Source: Bacteroidales bacterium KA00251 (GTDB lineage: Bacteria; Bacteroidota; Bacteroidia; Bacteroidales; Porphyromonadaceae). Taken from it: 38,412 bases of DNA. Below, piece after piece: positions 1 to 7,664 of the stretch. Position numbers and translations under genes: made by a program. Under the pieces are notes generated by a model. It made no database searches and was not told the DNA's origin. It saw only the letters and a list, made by a program, of their open reading frames with translations. The DNA lies in assembly GCA_001552775.1 (NCBI GenBank), contig KQ959277.1, positions 147,476 to 185,887 on the forward strand. Direction: 5' to 3'. Within the stretch, counting starts at the first letter, position 1. Each line of letters opens with the position of its first letter.

Positions 1-63
1 CCAGCCTCAGAAGAGAGCTAGTCACCCAAAGAGTTGTTTCTCTGAAGTGAGAGAGGTGCTATG

Positions 64-258
64 TCATAGCACGCAAAGCAGTATTACGGCTAGTACAACA
101 ATCCAAAAGAGGTAGCGTAGAAGCGTAAATGTGATTTGCAGAACGGTACGAACGATAAATCGTAGTACCACAAAGCCAATTAGTATCAATAGAGCTGTTA
201 CGACCTGTGCTGTGACTAACTTAGAGAGTAAGTACACTCCACCCGATAGGATACCCAT
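64..258 (-). CDS. small hydrophobic membrane protein
   Basis: I do not recognise a named family. The protein is about 64 residues and almost entirely hydrophobic, with two likely membrane-spanning stretches separated by a short arginine-containing turn (RFIVRT). I chose the ATG at 258; a TTG seven codons upstream is also open and neither has a clear ribosome binding site. It lies downstream of, and in the same direction as, the DUF1896 gene, so the two probably belong to the same mobile-element remnant. Small membrane proteins like this are common cargo in Bacteroidetes integrative elements, but no function can be inferred. Confidence 0.45.
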   Translation of the reverse strand: MGILSGGVYLLSKLVTAQVVTALLILIGFVVLRFIVRTVLQITFTLLRYLFWIVVLAVILLCVL

Positions 259-303
259 AAGTAAGGAATTTCTTGTCAAATAGGTTTTGTATTGCCCTGT
301 TCC

Positions 304-609
304 CTAAGGGTATCTGAGAAAGTCATTTGGGGATAGGGGAGGGTAGGGTTGTCCCTTTTCAAACTCATTCTTCAAGACGGACACAAGCGTATTGTATTTG
401 GAGAAATGCAGGTCACGATATAGTACGTCACTCGCCATACTCTCCGCTTCGGGATAGGAGAATCCTTTTTCCACAGCATCACAGTAGGTAGTAAGAGTTT
501 CATCAGCTCGTGTCTTGATGAATGGTTTGTCTTCCACCTTTTCAGGGAAATGCTCACTAAGGTAGCTCTCTAGCTTTAGGCGGAAGTAGGATAGTTCTTT
601 CTTATTCAT
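304..609 (-). CDS. DUF1896 family protein of Bacteroidetes mobile elements
   Basis: The protein begins MNKKELSYFRLKLESYLSEH and contains the pattern DLHFSKYNTLVSVLKNEFE, both characteristic of the DUF1896 family, which is almost confined to integrative and conjugative elements of Bacteroidetes. The function of the family is unknown. I place the start at the ATG at 609, because family members begin with MNKKELSYFR; an in-frame ATG at 618 and further upstream codons are open but would add a poorly conserved lysine-rich leader. The gene lies 45 bp upstream of the small membrane protein and next to an integrase remnant, which marks this left edge as the remains of an element older than the one that starts near 1 kb. 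Confidence 0.8.
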   Translation of the reverse strand: MNKKELSYFRLKLESYLSEHFPEKVEDKPFIKTRADETLTTYCDAVEKGFSYPEAESMASDVLYRDLHFSKYNTLVSVLKNEFEKGQPYPPLSPNDFLRYP

Positions 610-652
610 TGTCTTCATCTTCTTATTTGGTTTTAATGGTTGCACTTATTGC

Positions 653-870
653 TAGCTATTCTCCCCGATACCCATAGCCGTATTGAACTTGCCTAGCTTG
701 TCAGCAAACTGCTCCATGTCATGTTCAATCTTCTTATTGGTGATACGGGCATAGATTTGCGCTGTTTGATTATTGTTATGCCCCAGTATTTTAGAGACAC
801 TTTCCATAGGAACGCCCTTACTGAGACAGAGAGTAGCAAAGGGATGCCGAGCTAGGTGGCAAATACAAGC
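653..870 (-). pseudogene. C-terminal remnant of a tyrosine integrase
   Basis: Read on the minus strand this stretch encodes HLARHPFATL, then KILGHNNNQTAQIYARI, then a tail ending MGIGENS and a TAG at 653-655. These are the HxxR box, the LGH box and the nucleophilic tyrosine region of Bacteroidetes tyrosine recombinases. A TAG stop at 871-873 closes the frame immediately upstream, and no N-terminal domain or first arginine box is visible beyond it. So only the last third of an integrase is left. Its 5' part was probably lost when the neighbouring element inserted or by deletion. It is unrelated in sequence to the two intact recombinases that follow. Confidence 0.85.
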
Positions 871-873
871 CTA

Positions 874-1124
874 AGCAGGCGTAAGAGGAACATAGGTGGA
901 AATATGGTAACCAGTTGTGAATTAGCTGTTTTTCTATATTCTGCGACAGATGTTGATAGGTAAAACAGTATGGGATATTGAGACCTTTCAGTTACCAATT
1001 ATACCGTTATCCTGTTGTTTCCTGAACAAACAGAGGTAACGATTATCGGAAGACTTTTCCTCATTTGGTTTCTTCCTGTCTGTTTATCAATATTTTGCGT
1101 ATCAGAGAACGCTTTGATAACGGG
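874..1124. other. junction between old remnant and incoming element, no gene seen
   Basis: About 250 bases between the integrase stub and the first intact recombinase contain no convincing coding sequence on either strand. The left attachment site of the second element should be here, because the recombinase genes read inward from it, but I could not identify a direct repeat with any right-hand sequence by eye. Confidence 0.5.
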
Positions 1125-1132
1125 TAATTTTG
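1125..1132 (+). promoter_or_regulatory. candidate -7 box of the recombinase operon
   Basis: TAATTTTG matches the Bacteroidetes -7 consensus TAnnTTTG and lies about 18 bases before the recombinase start at 1151. No good -33 TTTG is present at the usual spacing, so this is tentative. Confidence 0.35.
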
Positions 1133-1150
1133 CCCATAAAGTTAAAGCGT

Positions 1151-2380
1151 ATGAAGATAGAGAAATTCAAGGTGTTGCTCTACCTGAAAAAGAGCAGACC
1201 CGACAAGTCGGGCAAAGCGCCCATTATGGGACGTATCACCGTCAATCGTTCGATAGTGCAATTCAGTTGCAAAATCTCCTGCACATCCGACCTGTGTAAT
1301 CCTCGTGAAAGCCGTCTGAAAGGTAAGAGCAATGAAGCCGTAGAGGTTAATGCCAAATTGGACAAACTGTTGCTTTCCATCCATGCTGCATTCGACACCT
1401 TGGTAGAACGCAAGGCGGATTTTGATGCAGAAGCCGTCAAGAGTCTGTTTCAGGGAAGCCTCGAAACACAGGTAACATTGCTTGGAATGACGGATGTGGT
1501 CTGTGAAGATTTGAGGAAGCGTATCGGGATAGACCGAGCAAAGGGAACCTACCCTGCCTATATTTATACCCGAAGAACCTTGGCAGAGTTCATCGAAAAG
1601 GAGTTTTGCACCAAAGACGTCGCTTTCGGTCAGATAACGGAACAGTTCATTCATGACTATCAGAGCTTCATCTTGGACGAGAAAGGGCTTGCCATAGATA
1701 CCTGCCGGCACTATTTGGCTATCGTCAAGAAAATATGCCGTAAAGCCTACAAGGACGGTTATGCCGACAGATGTTTTTTCGCTCATTTCAGTCTCCCCAA
1801 ACAAAAGGAGAAGACACCAAAAGCCCTAAGCCGGGAATTCTTCGAGAAAATCCGGGACTTGGTCATTCCCGAACACCGCACTTCCCATATCTTGGCAAGG
1901 GATATCTTCCTTTTCGCCTGCTGTACAGGGACAGCCTACACCGATGCAGTTTCCGTTACGCGTGACAATCTGTTCACGGATGACAATGGCGAGCTGTGGC
2001 TTAAATACTGCCGCAAGAAAAACGAGCTTCGTGCCTGTGTCAAGCTGCTGCCCGAAGCCCTTGACCTGATAGAGAAGTACCGGGATGATGCTCGTCCGAC
2101 CCTCTTTCCAATGCTGTACCATCCCAACCTTCGCCGTCTGATAAAAAGCCTTGCGGTTCTTGCGGGCATTAAGGAAGACCTGACCTACCATGCCGGCAGG
2201 CACTCATTCGCATCGCTGATTACCTTGGAAGCCGGCGTTCCTATCGAGACCATCTGCAAGATGCTGGGACACTCCAACCTCCAGACCACACAGGTATATG
2301 CAAAGGTCACGCCCAAGAAACTCTTCGAGGATATGGACAAATATATCGAAGTGACAAAAGATTTGAAACTTGTATTATAA
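1151..2380 (+). CDS. tyrosine recombinase (integrase) 1 of a tandem pair
   Basis: This 409-residue protein is a phage-type tyrosine recombinase of the Bacteroidetes transposon kind. An arm-binding-like beta region (MKIEKFKVLLYLKKS) is followed by a SAM-like core-binding domain around residues 115-220 and a catalytic domain to the C-terminus. The catalytic boxes visible are YHAGRHSFASL (HxxR), KMLGHSNLQTTQVYAKV (LGH and the tyrosine nucleophile). The usual first arginine after the TG pair is absent (CCTGTAYTDAVSV), as is known for IntDOT-type enzymes. I chose the ATG at 1151 rather than 1130 because the family starts at MKIEKFK. It lies 25 bp before a second recombinase, so the two are probably cotranscribed and may act together. 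Confidence 0.93.
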   Translation: MKIEKFKVLLYLKKSRPDKSGKAPIMGRITVNRSIVQFSCKISCTSDLCNPRESRLKGKSNEAVEVNAKLDKLLLSIHAAFDTLVERKADFDAEAVKSLFQGSLETQVTLLGMTDVVCEDLRKRIGIDRAKGTYPAYIYTRRTLAEFIEKEFCTKDVAFGQITEQFIHDYQSFILDEKGLAIDTCRHYLAIVKKICRKAYKDGYADRCFFAHFSLPKQKEKTPKALSREFFEKIRDLVIPEHRTSHILARDIFLFACCTGTAYTDAVSVTRDNLFTDDNGELWLKYCRKKNELRACVKLLPEALDLIEKYRDDARPTLFPMLYHPNLRRLIKSLAVLAGIKEDLTYHAGRHSFASLITLEAGVPIETICKMLGHSNLQTTQVYAKVTPKKLFEDMDKYIEVTKDLKLVL

Positions 2381-2405
2381 GACCCCATAGATAATAACTG
2401 AATTT

Positions 2406-3593
2406 ATGCGTAGCACATTTTCTTTACTACTCTATATCAATCGCAACAAGGTACGTGTGGATGGCACAACTTCCGTACGTTGCCGAATCTCCATCGACGG
2501 GAAAAGCACGACGATAACCACGGGTATTACTTGCAATCCCAAACAATGGAATGCAAAAAAAGCAGAGACCGCGGACGTGCGGACGAACAACCGCCTGAAA
2601 GAGTTTCGAAAGTATGCGGAGCGGCTCTATGATGAAATGCTCAAAGAGCAGGGTGTGGTCAGTGCCGAACTATTGAAAAACAGGATAGCAGGTCAGGCGG
2701 TCATTCCTACCCATCTGCTCCAAATGGGAGAAAGGGAACGGGAACGCCTTGCCGTCCGTTCCAAGGAAATCGACTCCACTTCGACCTACAGGAGTTCTCG
2801 GTATTACCAGAGCTATATCCGTGAGTTCTTGGACTCGAAAGGCAAGGCGGACATCACCGAGGAATTCGGACGGGAATATAAGGTCTACCTGAAGCGGTAC
2901 AAGAACTTCGGGGCATCGCAGACCAACCATTGCCTTTGTTGGCTGAACAGACTGATATATCTTGCCGTAGACCATGAGATTATCCGTGCCAATCCTTTGG
3001 AAGAGTTGGAGTATGAGAAGAAACCGCCCTCCAAACGAATGCACATCAGCAAAGCGGAACTCAAACAACTGCTAGAACTGAAACTGCCCGCCAATGACCC
3101 ATTGAAGGAATTGGCTCGCAGGGCTTTTATCTTCTCCTGTTTTACGGGACTTGCCTATGTCGATACCCAACTGCTGTATCCACACCATATCGGGCGGACT
3201 GCCGACGATAGAAGATACATTCGCATCAACCGTAAGAAGACGAAAGTGGAGTCATTTATCCCTCTGCATCCGATAGCGGAGCAGATACTTGATTTGTACA
3301 ATACGACCGATGACACGCAGCCGATCTTCCCTTTGCCAAGCAGAGACATGATGTGGTTTGAGATACACGAACTGGGCGTCATTATCGGACGCAAAGAGAA
3401 TCTGTCCTACCATCAAGCCCGGCACAGTTTCGGATCGTTCTTGATTTCCGAGGGGATTTGTACGGAGAGCATTGCCAAGATGATGGGACATGCCTCCATC
3501 ACCAGCACGCAGACCTATGCGAAGATTTCAGAGAAGAAGATTGCAGAGGATATGGATAAGTTAATCGAAAGAAGAAAAAACAATGAATATTGA
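2406..3593 (+). CDS. tyrosine recombinase (integrase) 2 of a tandem pair
   Basis: The 395-residue protein has the same architecture as its upstream neighbour but is clearly a diverged paralogue, not a copy. The N-terminal strand region FSLLLYINRNKVRVDGTTSV resembles the common Bacteroidetes integrase arm domain. The catalytic boxes are YHQARHSFGSF, KMMGHASITSTQTYAKI and a first box CFTGLAYVD, again lacking the first arginine. Paired recombinases at the end of an element occur in several Bacteroidetes transposons, where both may be required for recombination. The next gene starts only 6 bp after its stop, so these three genes form one operon. Confidence 0.93.
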   Translation: MRSTFSLLLYINRNKVRVDGTTSVRCRISIDGKSTTITTGITCNPKQWNAKKAETADVRTNNRLKEFRKYAERLYDEMLKEQGVVSAELLKNRIAGQAVIPTHLLQMGERERERLAVRSKEIDSTSTYRSSRYYQSYIREFLDSKGKADITEEFGREYKVYLKRYKNFGASQTNHCLCWLNRLIYLAVDHEIIRANPLEELEYEKKPPSKRMHISKAELKQLLELKLPANDPLKELARRAFIFSCFTGLAYVDTQLLYPHHIGRTADDRRYIRINRKKTKVESFIPLHPIAEQILDLYNTTDDTQPIFPLPSRDMMWFEIHELGVIIGRKENLSYHQARHSFGSFLISEGICTESIAKMMGHASITSTQTYAKISEKKIAEDMDKLIERRKNNEY

Positions 3594-3599
3594 ATTACT

Positions 3600-3962
3600 A
3601 TGAAAAGAGAATTCATAACCATTGAGGAGAATGGGAACGTACACGTTCCTACGACTTCCATTTGGATGTCGGCTTGCGAAATAGCCGATTTATTCGGCGT
3701 ATTCTCCAGCAAAGTAAACAGCCACATCAAGTCTATCTTCAAAGAAGGATTACTCAGAGAAGATGAGGTGATGCAAACGCTATTGTCTAAGGGTGGTGCA
3801 GTGGATTTATATAATATTGAAATGATAACGATGCTGTCATTTCGTTTTGCTTCTCCACAAGCCAAAAGTTTCCGTAAATGGATAATCAGAAGACTGACCG
3901 AAAAGAAGAGAACAAGTCCTCCGCTACTTGTGTGTTATGGCAAAGGTGGATGGTACAGTTGA
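3600..3962 (+). CDS. small element-associated protein with RhuM/KilA-like N-terminal domain
   Basis: The protein starts MKREFITIEENGNVHVPTTSIWMSACEIADLFGVF, which looks like a winged-helix or helix-turn-helix type domain (segment SACEIADLFGVFSSKVNSHIKSIFKEG) of the kind found at the N-terminus of RhuM and BRO/KilA-related proteins. Proteins with this start are recurrently encoded directly behind recombinases in Bacteroidetes elements. It is only 120 residues and the last about 20 residues are low in family character (PPLLVCYGKGGWYS), so it could be a naturally short form or a truncated one. A DNA-binding or excision-directionality role is a guess. It closes the recombinase operon and is followed by a terminator. 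Confidence 0.7.
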   Translation: MKREFITIEENGNVHVPTTSIWMSACEIADLFGVFSSKVNSHIKSIFKEGLLREDEVMQTLLSKGGAVDLYNIEMITMLSFRFASPQAKSFRKWIIRRLTEKKRTSPPLLVCYGKGGWYS

Positions 3963-3967
3963 ATAAG

Positions 3968-4012
3968 AGAACAGGCAGTAAGATAAATGCGTCTTACTAC
4001 CTGTTCTTTTTT
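3968..4012. terminator. bidirectional Rho-independent terminator
   Basis: AGAACAGG (3968-3975) pairs with CCTGTTCT (4000-4007) and, after one mismatch, AGTAAGA (3977-3983) pairs with TCTTACT (3992-3998). A run of T follows on the plus strand. It separates the recombinase operon from the convergent ABC-transporter operon. Confidence 0.85.
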
Positions 4013-4019
4013 AGCGATC

Positions 4020-5717
4020 TTACTGCATCAACAGCAGTTTGCAGTACATTCCGTCTTTTGCTGCAAGTTCTGAATGCGTCCCGTTCTCTACAATGCGACC
4101 CTTGTCCATCACGATAATCTGATTAGCATTGCGAATGGTTTGCAGGTGATGGGCTATGACCAAAACTGTACGATTTCGGATAAGGGCGGACATCGCCTGT
4201 TGTATCTTATATTCATTGACAGGATCGACATTGCTCGTTATCTCGTCCAAAAGAATGATGGGAGCATCTTTTAGGAACGCACGGGCGATTGAAAGCCTTT
4301 GTTTCTGCCCTCCAGATAGTCCCAAACCGTTTTCTCCGATTTTTGTTTCATAACCTTCCGGCAGACTGACGATAAAATCGTGTATCATCGCCCGTCGTGC
4401 AGCTTCCTCGATTTCTTCCTGCGTAGCATTGCGGTTGCCCACTTTGATATTATTGGCAATGGTATCTGAAAAGAGAATAACATTCTGCATCACTACACTG
4501 ATTTTACCGAGTAGATAATCATAGTCCATTTCTCGAATGTCTATACCACCGATACGAATACTGCCGGTCTGCGGTTCCCAGAAACGGAGTAACAGGTTGG
4601 TAATGGTTGTTTTACCAGAACCTGACGAGCCAACAAGTGCCGTTACCGTTCCTTCGGGAACATGGAACGTGAGATCTTTCATCTCAAAACCTTCCTTCTC
4701 ATAATGGAAACCAACTTTGTCAAAGGAAAGATTGAAATGGGTTGCTGTTTTCGGCTGTTCAGGATTGGTGATAACAGGGGCATTCAACAAATGGGAAATG
4801 CGTCCGTAGCTGTCCTTTACCTTGATGTAATTCAGCCAATGACTTTCTATATTGACAAAAGGCTTGTAGAATTCTTTTGAGACGATGATAAACATTAAAT
4901 AAGCGAAAAGAGAAAGTTCACCTTGCTGTGTCCACCAAAGACCGATTGTAGCCATCAGAGCGAAAGCCAATTCTATCAAAAAAGTGTATCTACCCACACT
5001 TACAGCAGCCAAACGGGAAATATTCTTACTGCTTTCTCCAAATTCACTGACAGAGTGGTCGAGTCTGTCACGGAACATTCCTTTTCCTCCAAACACTTTC
5101 AAAACTGGGATGCCCTTGACATATTCAACAAAGAGGCTAACCATATCCGCCAGATTATCCTGTGATTCCTCTTGTGCTTTCATTCCCGAGCGAATACCCC
5201 GATACAGAGAAAATAGGGCAATGGGGAGAATGGCTACCATCGTCAATCCCATGCGCCAATCCACACAGAACAGCCCGATGCCAAGTATCAGCGCCACAAT
5301 GAAATCGGCGGACATTCGCGTCCAAAGATGCCCCACCACCATCTCCATATTATCAACGTCTTTGTGAATGACTGTACTTATCTCTCCCAGACGCTCATTG
5401 GTATAGAAACCGAGTGAGAACATTTTCAATTTCAATATGATTTTCTCGCGGATACGTTCCACAAGATCAAATCCGGCAAAATGCTTACTCATATCGGCAA
5501 TGGCATTGGATATGGTTTTCAAGACCAGCAGACCACCCAGTACCCATGCTACCGAAATGAAAGAGATGCTTTCTCCTTGTATATGACGGTCGATGAGAAA
5601 CAAGACTGTGAGCATTATCGCCGTGCCACAAAGGGCATAAACCACGAAAAACAGTGCGGAGATAATTAGATGCCGCACTCCGCTAGCGGTCAATTCATTC
5701 AGTATATTGCGTACCAT
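4020..5717 (-). CDS. ABC transporter, fused permease-ATPase, second of a pair
   Basis: About 565 residues: an N-terminal six-helix ABC membrane domain of the exporter fold, then a nucleotide-binding domain. The ATPase motifs are complete: Walker A VGSSGSGKTT, Q-loop region VMQNVILF, signature LSGGQKQR, Walker B IILLDEITSNVD and H-loop VIAHHLQT. I chose the ATG at 5717 (MVRNILNEL) because a strong GAGGAGG site sits just ahead of it and it follows the upstream gene's stop by two bases; a longer frame to 5747 would overlap. Paired fused half-transporters beside a TonB receptor and an AraC regulator resemble the YbtP/YbtQ siderophore importers, so I infer ferric-siderophore or related import as a heterodimer with the upstream product. 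The family also contains exporters, and direction cannot be read from sequence. Confidence 0.88.
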   Translation of the reverse strand: MVRNILNELTASGVRHLIISALFFVVYALCGTAIMLTVLFLIDRHIQGESISFISVAWVLGGLLVLKTISNAIADMSKHFAGFDLVERIREKIILKLKMFSLGFYTNERLGEISTVIHKDVDNMEMVVGHLWTRMSADFIVALILGIGLFCVDWRMGLTMVAILPIALFSLYRGIRSGMKAQEESQDNLADMVSLFVEYVKGIPVLKVFGGKGMFRDRLDHSVSEFGESSKNISRLAAVSVGRYTFLIELAFALMATIGLWWTQQGELSLFAYLMFIIVSKEFYKPFVNIESHWLNYIKVKDSYGRISHLLNAPVITNPEQPKTATHFNLSFDKVGFHYEKEGFEMKDLTFHVPEGTVTALVGSSGSGKTTITNLLLRFWEPQTGSIRIGGIDIREMDYDYLLGKISVVMQNVILFSDTIANNIKVGNRNATQEEIEEAARRAMIHDFIVSLPEGYETKIGENGLGLSGGQKQRLSIARAFLKDAPIILLDEITSNVDPVNEYKIQQAMSALIRNRTVLVIAHHLQTIRNANQIIVMDKGRIVENGTHSELAAKDGMYCKLLLMQ

Positions 5718-5719
5718 TC

Positions 5720-7465
5720 TTATTCCTCCTCTTCTTTTAATTGCCATTTACTTACTTGTTCTTGCGTTTCCGTCATATTGCGGTACAGAGAACAGTCTTT
5801 CATCAGTTCTTGGTGTGTTCCTTTTGACACAACCTGTCCTTTGTCCATGACAACAATACGCTCCATATCCTGAATGGTATTGAGACGGTGAGCAATGGTA
5901 ATGACGGTCTTGTTGCGCTGCAATTCTTCAAGAGCTTCTTGGATTAATTTCTCATTCTCTCCGTCCAATGCGGCAGTGGCTTCATCGAGAATAACTATTG
6001 GAGAGTCTTTGAGCAACATTCGGGCGATGGAAATACGCTGTTTTTCTCCGCCAGAGAATTTTACGCCGGCTTCGCCTGCCAGCGTATCATAACCATTCGG
6101 CAAGCCCATGATAAAATCATGAATACGAGCACGCTCTGCTGCCATTTCCACTTCCTTTTGTGTGGCGGTAGGTTTTCCTATACGAATATTGTCCCGAATA
6201 GTTGTGTTAAAGAGAAAAACCTCCTGCTGTACCATCGAAAAATAATCTGCGATATTACGTTCGGAGAGTTCCGTAATATTCTCTCCTCCCAGTCGGATAG
6301 TCCCTGTTTGAGGGTACCAGAACCCCATCATCAAACTTGCCAGCGTGGTTTTTCCCGACCCAGACTCGCCGACGATAGCAGTATGGCTTCCTCTCGGAAA
6401 TTGAAGACATACATCTTTCAACGCATTGTCTTTCTTGTTTGGATAGGAGAATGTAACATGCTCGAAACAAACATCCGTCTGTGTCGTATCTGTTTTCTTG
6501 TCCGCAGTTTCCTTTGTCTGTACCTCTGTAATGGACTGTACTTTTGCCAACGACTGACCATAGATGATTCGGAAATGTTGGAATGTAGCCAACTTAGCAA
6601 AGGAGGACGAGAACAATCCGCCCAATATCAAGGCAAGGATAAAACGAGCTACAGTTAATTCGCCCAAACTCATCATCCATAGTCCAATTAGAGTCATTAC
6701 CACGATACCACCTTCCAAGAACATCGTTATCAATGTCATGGGAACGGTAACGCTAAACATGCTCCGCTTTACCCAACGGATGTAGTCGCGCATACCATCA
6801 AGTACCCGTTTCGTTCTGTTCTCCTCGTTACTGAAGGCTTTGATTACCGATATGGTAGCCACATATTCCAAAAGGTCTTCCGACATTTTTTGCGTACTTT
6901 CCATAAAGTGTTGAAAGCTCCTTCCCCAAAGTGTTTTGACAGCCATTTGCAGAAGAAATGCTACAGGCAAAAGAGAAATGAGCGACAGCCCCAAACGCCA
7001 GTCTAACACCATAATGATTACCCAGAGTAAGGCTGGAAAAAGCGTAGCCGAAAGGATTTCGGGTAATCCATGTGCTAAATAAATTTCAATTTGTTCCACA
7101 TCGTGGTTAATAATATTCACCAAGTCACCAACTTTCCGTTCTTGAAAGAAACCGAGCGGCAAGCGTTGCAGATGACTTATGATACGCAACCTCAATCGTG
7201 TAAGGACATTGTAAGCCGACCGGTGTGCCCGCCAAATTGAGGTTCCATAGAATACGCCTCTAAGCATTGCCAACAGTATCATTATTCCTCCAATACTCCA
7301 AACTATTATGGGAGAGAATGTACTATTCATCAACTTGTCAACCGCCCACACTACAAGCAGTATAGGGAGTGTGCCTAAAATAAGGTGCAATATAACCACA
7401 GCATTGGAGAGCAGGCTACGGCTCTCCCGTTCCTCATCAAGATGTCTGACTTTTTGTTTATCCAT
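5720..7465 (-). CDS. ABC transporter, fused permease-ATPase, first of a pair
   Basis: About 581 residues with the same layout as its partner: membrane domain of about 330 residues, then an ATPase with Walker A VGESGSGKTT, signature FSGGEKQR (a relaxed version of LSGGQ), Walker B IVILDEATAALD and H-loop TIAHRLNT. All catalytic residues appear intact, so both sites of the predicted heterodimer could hydrolyse ATP. The start at 7465 (MDKQKVRHL) is preferred; the frame is open 15 codons further but that would run into the promoter. The promoter lies in the divergent region with the TonB receptor gene and carries the shared box described at 7494-7528, linking this operon to the receptor and the AraC regulator. 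Confidence 0.9.
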   Translation of the reverse strand: MDKQKVRHLDEERESRSLLSNAVVILHLILGTLPILLVVWAVDKLMNSTFSPIIVWSIGGIMILLAMLRGVFYGTSIWRAHRSAYNVLTRLRLRIISHLQRLPLGFFQERKVGDLVNIINHDVEQIEIYLAHGLPEILSATLFPALLWVIIMVLDWRLGLSLISLLPVAFLLQMAVKTLWGRSFQHFMESTQKMSEDLLEYVATISVIKAFSNEENRTKRVLDGMRDYIRWVKRSMFSVTVPMTLITMFLEGGIVVMTLIGLWMMSLGELTVARFILALILGGLFSSSFAKLATFQHFRIIYGQSLAKVQSITEVQTKETADKKTDTTQTDVCFEHVTFSYPNKKDNALKDVCLQFPRGSHTAIVGESGSGKTTLASLMMGFWYPQTGTIRLGGENITELSERNIADYFSMVQQEVFLFNTTIRDNIRIGKPTATQKEVEMAAERARIHDFIMGLPNGYDTLAGEAGVKFSGGEKQRISIARMLLKDSPIVILDEATAALDGENEKLIQEALEELQRNKTVITIAHRLNTIQDMERIVVMDKGQVVSKGTHQELMKDCSLYRNMTETQEQVSKWQLKEEEE

Positions 7466-7493
7466 ATATGTGTCGTTTTGATTTTTTCTGCTG

Positions 7494-7528
7494 CAAAAGT
7501 ACGGCAACAAACAGGGATAAAATAACCC
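7494..7528 (-). promoter_or_regulatory. promoter of the ABC operon with GGGTTATTT box
   Basis: On the minus strand the box GGGTTATTT (7528 down to 7520) is followed after exactly 18 nt by TACTTTTG (7501-7494), a match to the Bacteroidetes -7 element. The box stands where the -33 element should be. The surrounding bases form an imperfect inverted repeat, AGGGATAAAATAACCC at 7513-7528. The same arrangement occurs at two other promoters of this island, so I infer an activator site, most simply for the AraC protein encoded at 11379. Confidence 0.65.
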
Positions 7529-7603
7529 CGATAAGCATTACACTGCCCTAAAACAACAATTTGCTCGCATATAAACACAACAGGGGTATAAGCGTGTATA
7601 ATA

Positions 7604-7638
7604 GGGTTATTTATTTGCTAGGAAGGTAAGTACCTTTG
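7604..7638 (+). promoter_or_regulatory. promoter of the TonB receptor operon with GGGTTATTT box
   Basis: GGGTTATTT (7604-7612), 18 nt, then the -7 element TACCTTTG (7631-7638), 26 bases before the receptor start codon. The spacing is identical to that of the divergent ABC promoter. The intergenic region between the two start codons is about 200 bp and holds both promoters and additional CCC/GGG half-sites such as CCCTAAAACAA at 7546-7556. Confidence 0.65.
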
Positions 7639-7664
7639 CACAGAATCTCACAAACAAATATGAT

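Noticed and set aside
1142-1804. A 220-codon open frame on the minus strand opposite recombinase 1
   Set aside because: It is the complement of a well supported recombinase gene and has no family features.
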